Shown here piece after piece: positions 50,906-59,423 of a stretch of 64,000 nt of DNA. The stretch's first letter is position 1. Each line of letters begins with the position of its first letter. The DNA lies in assembly GCA_016711875.1 (NCBI GenBank), contig JADJSD010000001.1, forward strand, positions 1,488,001 to 1,552,000. Reading direction: 5' to 3'. The notes beneath the pieces were generated by a model. That model searched no databases, was not told the origin of the DNA, and was given only the letters and a program-made list of their open reading frames with translations. Position numbers and translations under genes: made by a program. Source of the DNA: Betaproteobacteria bacterium (lineage in GTDB: Bacteria; Pseudomonadota; Gammaproteobacteria; Burkholderiales; Usitatibacteraceae).

Positions 50906-52882
50906 TTACGGCTTCGACGCGAGCAGGTGCTTCTGCACGAACGCCACGGTGGCGAGGAAGGCGAAGTCCGCGTTGCCCTTCTTCTTGAACCCGTGCCCCT
51001 CGTCCTCGGCGAGCAGGTAGCCGACCGCCCGACCCTTCGCCTTCAGCGCGGCCACCATCTGCTCCGATTCCGTCCAGGGCACCCGCGGGTCGCGCTTGCC
51101 CTGGATGACGAGCATCGGCTTCATCATGCGGTCCACGTGGTTCAGGGGCGAGATGGATTCGAGGAAGGCGCGCATCGCGGGATCGCGCTCGTCGCCGTAT
51201 TCGCTTCGCCGGTGGTCGCGACGGTAGGCCTCGGTGTTTTCGAGGAAGGTGACGAAGTGGGAGATGCCCACCGTGCTCACGGTGCCGGCGAGGCGGTCGG
51301 CCAAATGCACGGCGGCGGCGAGCGTCATGTAGCCGCCGTAGCTGCCGCCCATCACCATGACGCGCTTCGCGTCGAGGCCCGGCTGAGCGCCGATCCAGTC
51401 GAGGAGGGCGCCCAGGTCCTTCACGGCGTCCTCGCGCTTTCGCCGGTCGTCGAGCCGCTGGAACGCCTTGCCGAAGCCCGTCGAGCCGCGCACGTTGGGC
51501 AGGATGATCGCGATGCCCAGTTCGTTCAGGAAATAGTTGTAGCGCGCGATGTAACCCGCATAGGCCTGCGCCTCCGGGCCGCCGTGCACCACCACGATGG
51601 CCGGCCGCACGCCCTCGAAGCGCCCGGGCGGGTGGTAGTAGTGCCCGGTGATCTCGCGGCCGTCGAAGCTCTTCCAGCGCACCAGGCGCGGCTCCGGGAA
51701 TTCGCTCGTGTTCACCGCCGGGCTGTTGCCGTTGGTCCAGCGCGTGACCCGGTGCGCCACCACCTCGTAGGAGAAGGCGTCGCCGGGAGAACGGGCCGAG
51801 GCGTGGGTGAAGGCGATTTCCACGCCGTCTTCGCGCCAGTGCATCGCGGTGATGACACCCGGGCGCAGCGCGGGGCGCGGCAACTCCTTGCGCGTGGCGA
51901 TGTCGAGCAGGCGCAGCACATGCGAGCCGCCCTCCTCGTTGGTGAGGAAGGCGATGCGCCCGGCCTTGGCGGAGACGGCGAGGCCTTCCACGTCGAACCT
52001 GAGGTTGGTGGCGAGCGGGGTCTCGCGGCCCGAGGCGAGGTCGATGTGCACGACGCGCCGGAAATCCGATCCGCGGTCGCTCACCGCGAAGAGCCCCTTG
52101 CCGTCGGGCGAGAACTGCGGGAATTCGTAGCGCACGGGCTCGCCCTTGCGCTCGGGCGTGACGCGCCGGCCCTTGCCGGTGGAAAGCTCGACGATCCACA
52201 CGGCGGTGTCGCTCGTGGCGCGGTGCTCGACGATCGCGAGGCGCTTGCCGTCGGGGGAGAAGCGAAGGCCATCCCACGAGCCGCCCTTGAGCGAGGCGAC
52301 GGCGACGGCCTTGCCGGGCGCCATCGGGTCCGCCAGGTGCAGCGTGGTCGCGACCTCGCCCGCCACGCCGCCGCGGCCCACGGGCACCGTCGTGTAGGCC
52401 ACGCGGTCGCCCTTCGGGTTCCAGGACCAGCTGGCCACGCGCACGCCCTCGGGGCTCACCGCGACCGATTCGCCGGATGGGGGATCGAGACGGTAAAGGC
52501 GATCCACTTCATCGCCCCCGGTGGCGCGCGAATACAGGAGCATCGCCGCCTTGCCCGGCTGCCAATCGGCCTTGGAAACGAGGTCGGGGAAACGCGTGAG
52601 GGGCGCCGCGGGCAGTCCCGGCTCCATCACGCGCTGCACCTGGTCCGTCTCCGAGAGGCGTTGCAGCACCAGCAGCTCGCGTTCGCCCGCGCGCCAGCCG
52701 AGCACGGTGGTGATCCGGAAGTCCGTATACGGCGCGATCGTCTTCGCGACCTCCACCGGCACGGGCTCGACGCCGTCCGCCTTCATCGCGGGCGGCGGCA
52801 GCACCGACTGTCCGTCGGCGGAAAGGGGAAGCGAGGCGCCGAAGACCATGGCGAGGGCGAGGGCGAAGGCGCGGGCCGTCAC
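50906..52882 (-). CDS. S9-family prolyl oligopeptidase-type peptidase, exported (second copy)
   Basis: 658 aa from the GTG at 52882 (GTGA overlap with the sulfurtransferase stop). Signal peptide ARAFALALAMVFGASLPLSADG, a WD/propeller region (RFSPDGKRLAIVEHRA, FPQFSPDGKGLFAVSDRGSD), then the hydrolase: AIVVVHGGPEAQAYAGYI, MVMGGSYGGYMTLAAAVHL (serine), IQGKRDPRVPWTES (Asp) and LAEDEGHGFKKKGN (His). It differs strongly from the convergent neighbour, so this is not a recent duplication. Periplasmic peptide degradation. Confidence 0.92.
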   Translation of the reverse strand: MTARAFALALAMVFGASLPLSADGQSVLPPPAMKADGVEPVPVEVAKTIAPYTDFRITTVLGWRAGERELLVLQRLSETDQVQRVMEPGLPAAPLTRFPDLVSKADWQPGKAAMLLYSRATGGDEVDRLYRLDPPSGESVAVSPEGVRVASWSWNPKGDRVAYTTVPVGRGGVAGEVATTLHLADPMAPGKAVAVASLKGGSWDGLRFSPDGKRLAIVEHRATSDTAVWIVELSTGKGRRVTPERKGEPVRYEFPQFSPDGKGLFAVSDRGSDFRRVVHIDLASGRETPLATNLRFDVEGLAVSAKAGRIAFLTNEEGGSHVLRLLDIATRKELPRPALRPGVITAMHWREDGVEIAFTHASARSPGDAFSYEVVAHRVTRWTNGNSPAVNTSEFPEPRLVRWKSFDGREITGHYYHPPGRFEGVRPAIVVVHGGPEAQAYAGYIARYNYFLNELGIAIILPNVRGSTGFGKAFQRLDDRRKREDAVKDLGALLDWIGAQPGLDAKRVMVMGGSYGGYMTLAAAVHLADRLAGTVSTVGISHFVTFLENTEAYRRDHRRSEYGDERDPAMRAFLESISPLNHVDRMMKPMLVIQGKRDPRVPWTESEQMVAALKAKGRAVGYLLAEDEGHGFKKKGNADFAFLATVAFVQKHLLASKP

Positions 52883-53727
52883 GACCCTTGGGCCACCGGG
52901 CGCGACTTGTCGGCGCACCACTCGCTCCAGGAGCCGGGGTAGAGACGCGATCCCTTGAGACCGGCGAGTTCCATGGCGAAGAGGTTGTGGCAGGCCGTGA
53001 CGCCGGAGCCGCACTGGTGCACGGTGAGCGAAGGCGTGGCCTCGCCCAGCAGGGCGAGGAATTCCTGCTTGAGGACCGCGGGTGCCTTGAAGCGCCCATC
53101 GGGCTGGAGGTTGTCCTTCCAGAAGCGGTTCATCGCGCCGGGAATGTGGCCGCCCACCGGATCGATCGTTTCGGAGGCGCCGCTGAAGCGCTCCGCCGCG
53201 CGCGCATCGACGAGGCGCACCGTGGGGCTGTTGCGGAAGGCATCGACGTAGTGGATGTCCGCGATGGCGCCCAGCAACGGCCTGGGCTCGAAGCGGCCCT
53301 CGCGCGCGGCGGGAACGAGCGCGTCCGTGGGCAGGCCTTCCTTCACCCAGGTGCGAAAGCCCCCGTCGAGGAGGGCGACCCGGCCGTGGCCCAGCCAGTG
53401 CAGCATCCACCACAGGCGACCCGCGACCGAGGCGCCCGCGTCGTCGTAGATCACCACTTGCCGCCCGGGGGCGACGCCGCACTTCGAGACCTTGGCGGCG
53501 AAGGTGGCGACGTCCGGCAGCGGGTGGCGGCCGTTCGAGCCGGTCGTCTCGCCGGAGAGGTCTTCATCCAGGTGCAGGAAGTACGCGCCGGGGATGTGGG
53601 CGGCCAGGTAGTCGCGCCGGCCCCGGGCGACATCGCCCAGGTCGTGGCGCACGTCGAAGACGACCCAGTCGGGGTCGCCCAGGTGCGCGGCGAGGTCCTT
53701 CGTCGAAACGAGCAGTTCAGCTTTCAA
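52879..53727 (-). CDS. sseA: sulfurtransferase (rhodanese, SseA type)
   Basis: 282 aa with two rhodanese domains. The first is inactive-type (VVFDVRHDLGDVARGRRDYLAAHIPGAYFLHLDEDLSG); the second has the active cysteine in VHQCGSGVTACHNLFAMELAG. CGSGVT resembles mercaptopyruvate sulfurtransferase (CGTGVT) more than thiosulfate rhodanese (CRKGVT). WVKEGLPTDA and GSWSEWCAD are typical. It transfers sulfur from 3-mercaptopyruvate or thiosulfate in the cytoplasm. Overlaps EamA by 11 bp and the S9 gene by 4 bp. Confidence 0.9.
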   Translation of the reverse strand: MKAELLVSTKDLAAHLGDPDWVVFDVRHDLGDVARGRRDYLAAHIPGAYFLHLDEDLSGETTGSNGRHPLPDVATFAAKVSKCGVAPGRQVVIYDDAGASVAGRLWWMLHWLGHGRVALLDGGFRTWVKEGLPTDALVPAAREGRFEPRPLLGAIADIHYVDAFRNSPTVRLVDARAAERFSGASETIDPVGGHIPGAMNRFWKDNLQPDGRFKAPAVLKQEFLALLGEATPSLTVHQCGSGVTACHNLFAMELAGLKGSRLYPGSWSEWCADKSRPVAQGS

Positions 53728-54595
53728 AACCGGCCTCCTTCTGGTCTTCCTTCCTTTCGGCGCGCAGGGCGAGGAGCCCGCTCGCCACGATGATCACCAT
53801 GCCGGCCCACGCCAGGGGCGAGAGCGACTCGTCCCAGATCACGACCGTGAAGACGGTCGCGTACACGATCGTGGAATACGAAAGCGCCCCCGACACCAGC
53901 GTGTTGCCCGCGGAATACGCGCGCGTCATCGCGAACTGGGCGAGGGTGCCCGTGACGCCGACCCCGATGATGGGCCACGCATTGTCCCAGCGAACCGGAT
54001 GGAAAGTCGAGGTCGCGAGCTGGAACGCGGCGCACAGCACCGTGGCCACGATGCCGAACCACAGCACGATGCGCCAGTCCGGCTCGCCCGCGCGGCCCAG
54101 CGAGCGCACGGCGAGGTAGGCCCACGAGGCGAAGGCGCCGGAGAAGAGCCCGATGAGCGCCGGCGCCTCCTGCCCCGAGGCGAAGGAGGGCTGCAGCAGG
54201 ATCGCGATGCCGCCGAAGCCCAGCAGCACGGCGGCGATGAGGAGCTTCGAGAAGCGCTCGCCCATCACCAGCGTCGTGGCGATGGCGAGGAAGAGGGGCG
54301 AGGTGTAGTTGAGCGTCTGCGCGGTGGCGAGCGGCAGCTTCGCCATGGCGTGGAAGTAGCCCAGCAGCCCCAGGGCGCCCATCGTGCCGCGGATCACGTG
54401 CATGCCGATCGAAGGACCGGGCCAGAGCTGGCCACCGCCGCCGCGCGCGATGACCACGACCGCGACCGCGAAGAAGGAGAAGAGGGAACGGTAGAAGGCG
54501 AGCTCGGCCGCGTCGTACCACTGCGTGCCCAGCTTCACGAAGACGCCCGCGGCGGCGAAGAAGAAACCGGAGACGAGCATCCAGGAGGAGGTCAT
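53717..54595 (-). CDS. EamA/DMT-superfamily transporter
   Basis: 292 aa with ten helices in two EamA repeats: WMLVSGFFFAAAGVFVKLGTQWYDAAELAFYRSLFSFFAVAVVVI, GALGLLGYFHAMAKLPLATAQTLNYTSPLFLAIATTLVMGE and, in the second half, TGTLAQFAMTRAYSAGNTLVSGALSYSTIVYATVFTVVIWDESLSPLAWAGMVIIVASGLL. Members export amino acids and other metabolites. Its substrate is unknown; it lies between the peptide exporter (54 bp) and the sulfurtransferase (overlap). Confidence 0.9.
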   Translation of the reverse strand: MTSSWMLVSGFFFAAAGVFVKLGTQWYDAAELAFYRSLFSFFAVAVVVIARGGGGQLWPGPSIGMHVIRGTMGALGLLGYFHAMAKLPLATAQTLNYTSPLFLAIATTLVMGERFSKLLIAAVLLGFGGIAILLQPSFASGQEAPALIGLFSGAFASWAYLAVRSLGRAGEPDWRIVLWFGIVATVLCAAFQLATSTFHPVRWDNAWPIIGVGVTGTLAQFAMTRAYSAGNTLVSGALSYSTIVYATVFTVVIWDESLSPLAWAGMVIIVASGLLALRAERKEDQKEAGFES

Positions 54596-54649
54596 GCGGG
54601 AGGCGCCGGAAGGGGGAATTCCCCCGAGCGCGGATTATACGGGGGGCCT

Positions 54650-56761
54650 TCACGCGACCCGCTTCAGGTCCTGGGCGACCTGCCCGTTCGCGAGCATGAT
54701 CACGCGTCCCGCCGACGCGATGGTTTCCGGCCGGTGCGCGATGAGGATGCGGGTGAGCGAGAGCCCGCGGATCGCCTCGTTCACCTGCCGCTCGCGCTGC
54801 ACGTCGAGGGCGCTCGTCGCCTCGTCCAGGAACAGGATGCGGGGCTGCTTGTAGAGGGCGCGCGCCAGGAGGATCCGCTGCCGCTGCCCGCCGGAGAGCG
54901 CCGCGCCCATGTCGCCGATGAGCGTGTGGTAGCCCATGGGCATGGCGGTGATGTCCTCGTGCACGGCAGCGAGTCGCGTGCAGCGCTCGATCGCTTCCTG
55001 GCTCGGATCCGGGTCGAAGAAGCTCACGTTGTCGGCGATGGAACCGGCGAAGAGCGGGTCCTCCTGCATCACCGTGCCCGCGAGGCGCCGGTACGCGTCG
55101 ACCCCGAGTTTCTGCAGGTCCACGCCGCCCACGAGCACCTGTCCGTCGGTCGGCTGCAGCAGGCCCAGCATGATCTTCACGAGCGTGGTCTTGCCCCCGC
55201 CCGAGGCGCCCACGATGGCGACGGATTCGCCCGGTTCGATGCGGAAGGAGCAATCGCGCAGGACGAAGGGCTCGTTGTCGGAGTAGCGGAAGGCGAGGTT
55301 TCTCACCTCGATGGAAGCGTCCTGCACCGGGGGCGCCGCCGTGGCCGGCTCCTCCTCCGGCGGCGTGAGCACGATGTCGGCGAGACGTTCGGCCTGCAGC
55401 TGCAGCATCCGCAGCTCGATCGCCTTGTCGATCAGCCCGGCCACGCGCGCGGAGAACTGCTCCTTGTAGGCCATGAACGCGAACAGCATGCCGATCGAGA
55501 AGGCCGTGTCGAGCACCGCGAGCGCGCCGACCCACACCACGGCCACGCGCTCGGCGCCGAAGACGAGGCCGTTGGCGGAGCGGAATCCGAGCGTGAGCTT
55601 CTGCACGGCCACGTCCTTGTTGACCGAGTCGACCACGAGATTCAGCCACCGGGCCCGGCGTTCCTCCTGCCGCCCGAAGAGCTTGATCGACTGCACGCCC
55701 CGCACCGTCTCGAGGAAGTGGCTCTGCTGGCGCGCGGCGTGGACGATGTGCTCTTCCGTCGCCCGTCGCAGGGGCGCGTAGTAGAGCGTTCGCAGCAGCG
55801 CGTAGGCCGCCACGGCGGCGAGGGCGATGGCGGTGAGCTTCGGGCTGTAGGCGAGCATCATCGCGAGCGTCGCGACGGCCATGACGCCGTCGATGAGCGC
55901 CTCGACGAAACTCGAGGTGAGCGTGCGCTGGATCGTGCCGACGGCCCCGAAGCGCGAGACGACGTCGCCCAGGTGCCGCTTTTCGAACCACGAGACGGGC
56001 AGCCGCAGCAGGTGCGAGAAGACATTGGCGAGCCACTGGAGGTTGAGCGTGGTCCCCAGGTAGAGCACGACCCAGGAACGCAGCGCGGAGACGCCCACCT
56101 GGAGTGCCGCGAGGAGAAGGAACCCCAGCCCGAGCACGGCGAGCAGGTCGCGATCCTCCGAGACCACCGCGCCGTCCACCACCCACTGCACGTAGAAGGG
56201 CGAGACGACGGCGATCGCCTGGAGCACCAGGGCGAGCAGGAGCACCTGCGCCAGCGACCGGCCCAGGCCGGTGATCCGGCCGGTGAGATCCGAGAGCTTC
56301 ACGCGGCGGCGTTCGTCGATCGGCTGGAAGCCGGGCGCGGGCGTGAGCTCGAGCGCGATTCCCGTGAAGTGCTTCGAGAGCTCCGTCATCGGCAGGCGCC
56401 GAAGACCTCCGGCCGGATCGTGGATCACGGCCTCCCGCGCCGTGGCGCTCTTCAGCACCACGAAGTGATTGAGGTCCCAGTGCAGGATGCACGGCGTGGC
56501 GAGCCGGGGAACCTCGTCCAGCTCGAGGCGCAGGGGCCGGGGCGCGAACTGGAGCCGGCCCGCCGCCTGCATCAGGTACGCGAGCGTCGCGCCCTTCACC
56601 GACAGCGTGAAGCGTCGCCTGAGCCCCGCGAGATCGACGCGGTGGCCGTGGAAGCACGCGATCATGGCGAGACTCGCGAGGCCGCATTCCGCCGCCTCGG
56701 TCTGCAGGAAGAGGGGCAGCCGCCGTTCGCCGCGAAAGTCGAGACCGGCCAGCGCGTCCAC
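54650..56761 (-). CDS. C39-peptidase-containing ABC transporter (PCAT) for double-glycine peptides
   Basis: 703 aa from the GTG at 56761, which abuts the hlyD stop (TGAGTG) with GGAGG upstream. N-terminal C39 peptidase (~residues 15-145): FLQTEAAECGLASLAMIACFHGHRVDLAGLRRRF (catalytic Cys) and CILHWDLNHFVVLKSA (catalytic His and Asp region). Membrane domain with six helices (~165-440). ATPase: GASGGGKTTLVKIMLGLLQPTDGQ, AALSGGQRQRILLARALYKQPRILFLDEATSALD and LIAHRPETIASA. It cuts peptides after GG and exports the core. Three GG-leader genes lie upstream in the same operon. Confidence 0.95.
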   Translation of the reverse strand: MDALAGLDFRGERRLPLFLQTEAAECGLASLAMIACFHGHRVDLAGLRRRFTLSVKGATLAYLMQAAGRLQFAPRPLRLELDEVPRLATPCILHWDLNHFVVLKSATAREAVIHDPAGGLRRLPMTELSKHFTGIALELTPAPGFQPIDERRRVKLSDLTGRITGLGRSLAQVLLLALVLQAIAVVSPFYVQWVVDGAVVSEDRDLLAVLGLGFLLLAALQVGVSALRSWVVLYLGTTLNLQWLANVFSHLLRLPVSWFEKRHLGDVVSRFGAVGTIQRTLTSSFVEALIDGVMAVATLAMMLAYSPKLTAIALAAVAAYALLRTLYYAPLRRATEEHIVHAARQQSHFLETVRGVQSIKLFGRQEERRARWLNLVVDSVNKDVAVQKLTLGFRSANGLVFGAERVAVVWVGALAVLDTAFSIGMLFAFMAYKEQFSARVAGLIDKAIELRMLQLQAERLADIVLTPPEEEPATAAPPVQDASIEVRNLAFRYSDNEPFVLRDCSFRIEPGESVAIVGASGGGKTTLVKIMLGLLQPTDGQVLVGGVDLQKLGVDAYRRLAGTVMQEDPLFAGSIADNVSFFDPDPSQEAIERCTRLAAVHEDITAMPMGYHTLIGDMGAALSGGQRQRILLARALYKQPRILFLDEATSALDVQRERQVNEAIRGLSLTRILIAHRPETIASAGRVIMLANGQVAQDLKRVA

Positions 56762-58016
56762 TCATTGCCTCCCGGCGAGGCTCACCAGGGGATCGAAGAG
56801 CCACTCGATGAGCGTCCTTCGGTCCAGCAGCACGTCGGCCTCGACCTGCATGCCGGCCTGCAGGGGCTCGGGCCGGCCGTACGCGATGACGTCCTGCGAG
56901 TCGAGGGACACCTTGATCCGGTAGAGCGGCTCGCGCGAACCGTCGGGCGGCGCGAAACCCAGATCGCCCGGTGCATGGGCGCTGCGCGAGACCGAGACGA
57001 CCCGGCCGCGATGGCTGCCGAACTTCTGGAAGGGAAAGGCGGGATAGCGAAGGCGCACCTCCTGCCCGGCTCGCACGAAGCCGATGGCCCGCGAGGGCGC
57101 GTGCAGGTGGGCCTCGAGAGGCGATCCTTCGGGAAGCACGGTGAGGAGCGGCGTTCCGCTCGCGACGGGCTGCCCCGGCTCGACGAGCACGGCGGCGACG
57201 AAGCCGCTCGCCGGCGCCTCCACCCGCGAGTCGGATTGCACGGAGCGCTCGAGCCGCGCCTGCTCCAGCGCGGCGACCTGGCCGTCGATGACGGCCAGTT
57301 GCGAACGGTGCCGCGCTCGGGCCTCGTCGACCGCGCTTCGCGTGGCCGCCATCTCGCGCTCGATCGCCAGGCGCGCGCCGGGCCCCGCCCAGTCGCGATT
57401 CGTGCTCGAGGGCTTCCTCGTCGGCCTGCTGGCGCTGGGCGGTCGACACGAAGCCGCGCGATTCGAGCGTCGCGAGGCGACGGGCGCGTTCGGCCACGAG
57501 CTTGCGGCGCTCCTCCAGCCGCGCGAGCTCCAGCTGCTGCTCGTCCCGGTCGGCGTCCAGTTGGCCGAGGCGCCCTTGCAGCGTCCGCATCTCCGCGCGG
57601 GCGCCGGCCTGCGTCGCGATTCGCTGCCGGTCGAGATCGAGTGCGCGTCCGGCGGACAAGGCGTCGAGGGCGGTGCCGAGCGGCATGCCGTCCGTCGTGG
57701 CGCGGCCGTCCGCGAGCCGGAAGAGTTCCTCGCCGGCTTCCACGCGCTCGCCTTCCCGGAGACGTCGGCCGCGGAGTGTCCCGGCCTGCGGGGCGATCAC
57801 CCGGATGGCGCCGGCGGCCGGCACCAGCGTCCCGGGGACGGAGGCCTTCTTCGCGTATTCCGCGAGGCCCAGGAAGGCGAGGGCCAGCACGCCGGTCGCC
57901 GTCGCGAGGGCCGTGAGGAACGCGAACGAGAGGGGGCGGACGAGGACGATGCGGCCGAGCCTCGCCCGCTCCGCGCTCTGGTGGACTTCGGCGCGGAAGA
58001 TCGACTTCGATGCCAT
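56762..58016 (-). CDS. HlyD-family membrane fusion protein (frameshifted)
   Basis: About 417 aa if repaired. N-terminal anchor (VRPLSFAFLTALATATGVLALAFLGLAEY), barrel-sandwich start VPGTLVPAAGAIRVIAPQAGTL, coiled-coil (ALDLDRQRIATQAGARAEMRTLQGRLGQLDADRDEQQLELARLEER) and RGFVSTAQRQQADEEALEHESRLGGARR. The rest (LAIEREMAATRSAVDE, then VEAPASGFVAAVLVEPGQPVASGTPLLTVLPEGSPLEAHLHAPSRAIGFVRAGQEVRLRYPAFPFQKFG) is in another frame. One extra base near 57372 explains this (span 3n+1). It bridges the PCAT exporter to an outer membrane pore. No TolC gene is in the window. Confidence 0.85.
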
Positions 58017-58021
58017 GGCGG

Positions 58022-58888
58022 TCAGGTCGGCCGGAAGCGTCGCCAGAACGCGAGGGCGAGCGGAACGAAGAGCGCGGCGAACAGGAACTCGAAGAACCAG
58101 CCCTCGTAGCTCTGGGCCTGGGCTCGGGTCTTGAGCAGGGTGAACTGGGCGAGCAGTGGGGGCAGTACCAGTACGTTCCCAAGCACATGCACGAGAAGCG
58201 CCGGCCAGAGAGATCCGTAGCGCAAATAGACGAAGGCCAGGACGAGGCCTGCGAAGGCGGCAGCCAAACCGTTGCGCCCGTGCATGATGCCGAAAAGCAG
58301 GGAAGTTGCCGCGACCGCCAGGAAAAGCGACCGGCGAGCGCGAATGGCGTCGAACAGGACGCCGCGAAAGAAGACTTCCTCGTGCAAGGGGCCAATCGCG
58401 AGCGTACCCAGTGCCAGCACCACGTAGTCCGCGGAAGTGGCCCGCGCATAGGCGCTCGCCAGTTGCCAGAAATCGTAGTACTCCGGATTCGAATGCACCA
58501 TGGGCATGACGACCAGGACTCGATGTACGCCCACGTTGAACGCCGTGATGAGAAGAGTGGCAATCGCGATGTCGGAGAAGCGCAGCGGGGATTGCGGCGT
58601 GCGAAACCAGGTGGAGACGCTTTCGCGCAGCGGCCGCAATGTCGCGACCAGCGCGGCTAGGATCAGCGACCAAAGGGTCCCGTTCACAAGCTCCCGGTCC
58701 CGCAGCGTCTCTCCGAAGCCGATCCAGTGGCAAAGAAGCGTCGAGGCGATCGTGCACGCACCGTACGCCATGCCGAACAGCAGCAGGACGTGGACGGGGT
58801 TCAGGGGTGATGCCGCAAGCGGTGCGGGAATGTCGGCGGGTCGGGGCATGGACTGACGGCGCGTGGGAATTTTGGGGGGCGGGCTCAT
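58022..58888 (-). CDS. CPBP-family intramembrane metalloprotease
   Basis: 288 aa with about eight helices. The CPBP (Abi/CAAX protease-like) motifs are intact: LGTLAIGPLHEEVFFRGVLFDAIRAR (EExxxR), LLFGIMHGRNGLAAAFAGLVLAFVYLRYGSLWPALLVHVLGNVL (FxxxH and HxxxN). Such proteases process or give immunity in bacteriocin loci. Here it sits between three GG-leader peptide genes and the HlyD and PCAT genes, so a maturation or self-immunity role fits. Its start codon lies in the loop of a GC hairpin. The hlyD start is 5 bp after its stop. Confidence 0.88.
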   Translation of the reverse strand: MSPPPKIPTRRQSMPRPADIPAPLAASPLNPVHVLLLFGMAYGACTIASTLLCHWIGFGETLRDRELVNGTLWSLILAALVATLRPLRESVSTWFRTPQSPLRFSDIAIATLLITAFNVGVHRVLVVMPMVHSNPEYYDFWQLASAYARATSADYVVLALGTLAIGPLHEEVFFRGVLFDAIRARRSLFLAVAATSLLFGIMHGRNGLAAAFAGLVLAFVYLRYGSLWPALLVHVLGNVLVLPPLLAQFTLLKTRAQAQSYEGWFFEFLFAALFVPLALAFWRRFRPT

Positions 58889-58898
58889 GGCCCGCCCC
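58876..58898 (-). promoter_or_regulatory. 9-bp GC hairpin enclosing the CPBP protease start codon
   Basis: On the minus strand GGGGCGGGC pairs with GCCCGCCCC across a 5-nt loop (CATGA) that contains the ATG of the protease gene. It lies just after the last small peptide gene. With no T-tract it is not a classic terminator; it could reduce translation or transcription of the export genes relative to the peptide genes. Confidence 0.55.
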
Positions 58899-58915
58899 GG
58901 GGACTGAGGGATCGT

Positions 58916-59161
58916 CTACGGGCCGAGCACGCGGCCGATGACGTGGGAAGCCCCGTCGACCATGCCTTCGTAAGCGGCGATCAGCGCTTCGCCCACGCTG
59001 CCGGCGCTGAAGGTGCCGGTGATGCCATCGCCGCTGATCTGCACGGTTACCGCGCAGTTCTCCGCGCCGCCGCCGCCGATCCCGGCGAGCTGCGCCGCGT
59101 CGAGTTCGGAGGGCGTCGCGAGTTTCGCGTCGTTCGCGTTCGGTACGATCGGTTCGCTCAT
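58916..59161 (-). CDS. double-glycine-leader peptide 1 (81 aa)
   Basis: GAGGAG lies 6 bp before the ATG at 59161. Leader residues 1-31 end in ELDAAQLAGIGGG. If cut after Gly31, Leu20 (-12), Leu25 (-7), Ile28 (-4) and Gly30-Gly31 (-2, -1) fit the C39 recognition pattern exactly. The 50-residue core starts GAENCAVTVQISGDG, has one cysteine, and ends in a hydrophobic glycine-rich stretch (EALIAAYEGMVDGASHVIG) reminiscent of pore-forming class II bacteriocins. The family is not recognised. It is the gene nearest the protease and exporter. Confidence 0.75.
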   Translation of the reverse strand: MSEPIVPNANDAKLATPSELDAAQLAGIGGGGAENCAVTVQISGDGITGTFSAGSVGEALIAAYEGMVDGASHVIGRVLGP

Positions 59162-59171
59162 GGTCGTCTCC

Positions 59172-59339
59172 TCAGCGCACTTCGGGGTCGGAGGGCATCG
59201 GGCTGTGGTCGACCTCCGGGAACGGATCCGGTGCGAGCGGCCAGTTCGGGTAGCCGAGATCCGGGGGGCAACCGCCATCCGGGCCCGGGACGATGCCGCC
59301 ACCGATGTCGGGGGCGTCCTTGTATTCGAGTTCCTTCAT
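59172..59339 (-). CDS. double-glycine-leader peptide 2 (55 aa)
   Basis: AGGAG lies 6 bp before the ATG at 59339. The 15-residue leader MKELEYKDAPDIGGG matches peptide 3's leader in its first four residues and has Leu at -12, Ile at -4 and GG at -2/-1. The 40-residue core is rich in Pro, Gly, and Asp (GIVPGPDGGCPPDLGYPNW) with a single cysteine and ends in SDPEVR. It is strongly acidic, unlike usual cationic bacteriocins. No family recognised. It lies 10 bp upstream of peptide 1. Confidence 0.68.
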   Translation of the reverse strand: MKELEYKDAPDIGGGIVPGPDGGCPPDLGYPNWPLAPDPFPEVDHSPMPSDPEVR

Positions 59340-59423
59340 GATGTCTCCTGTGCGGGTCGCGGGAAAGAGCGCGAGGACGGCAGCGACCGGACCGATTCGC
59401 GAGGGTGGCGATGTCGCCACGAT

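Noticed and set aside
53724..58757. 1677-codon open frame on the minus strand
   Set aside because: It runs through four different genes in the wrong frame and is open only because of high G+C. Just its part near 57400-58016 is real, the N-terminal half of the HlyD protein.
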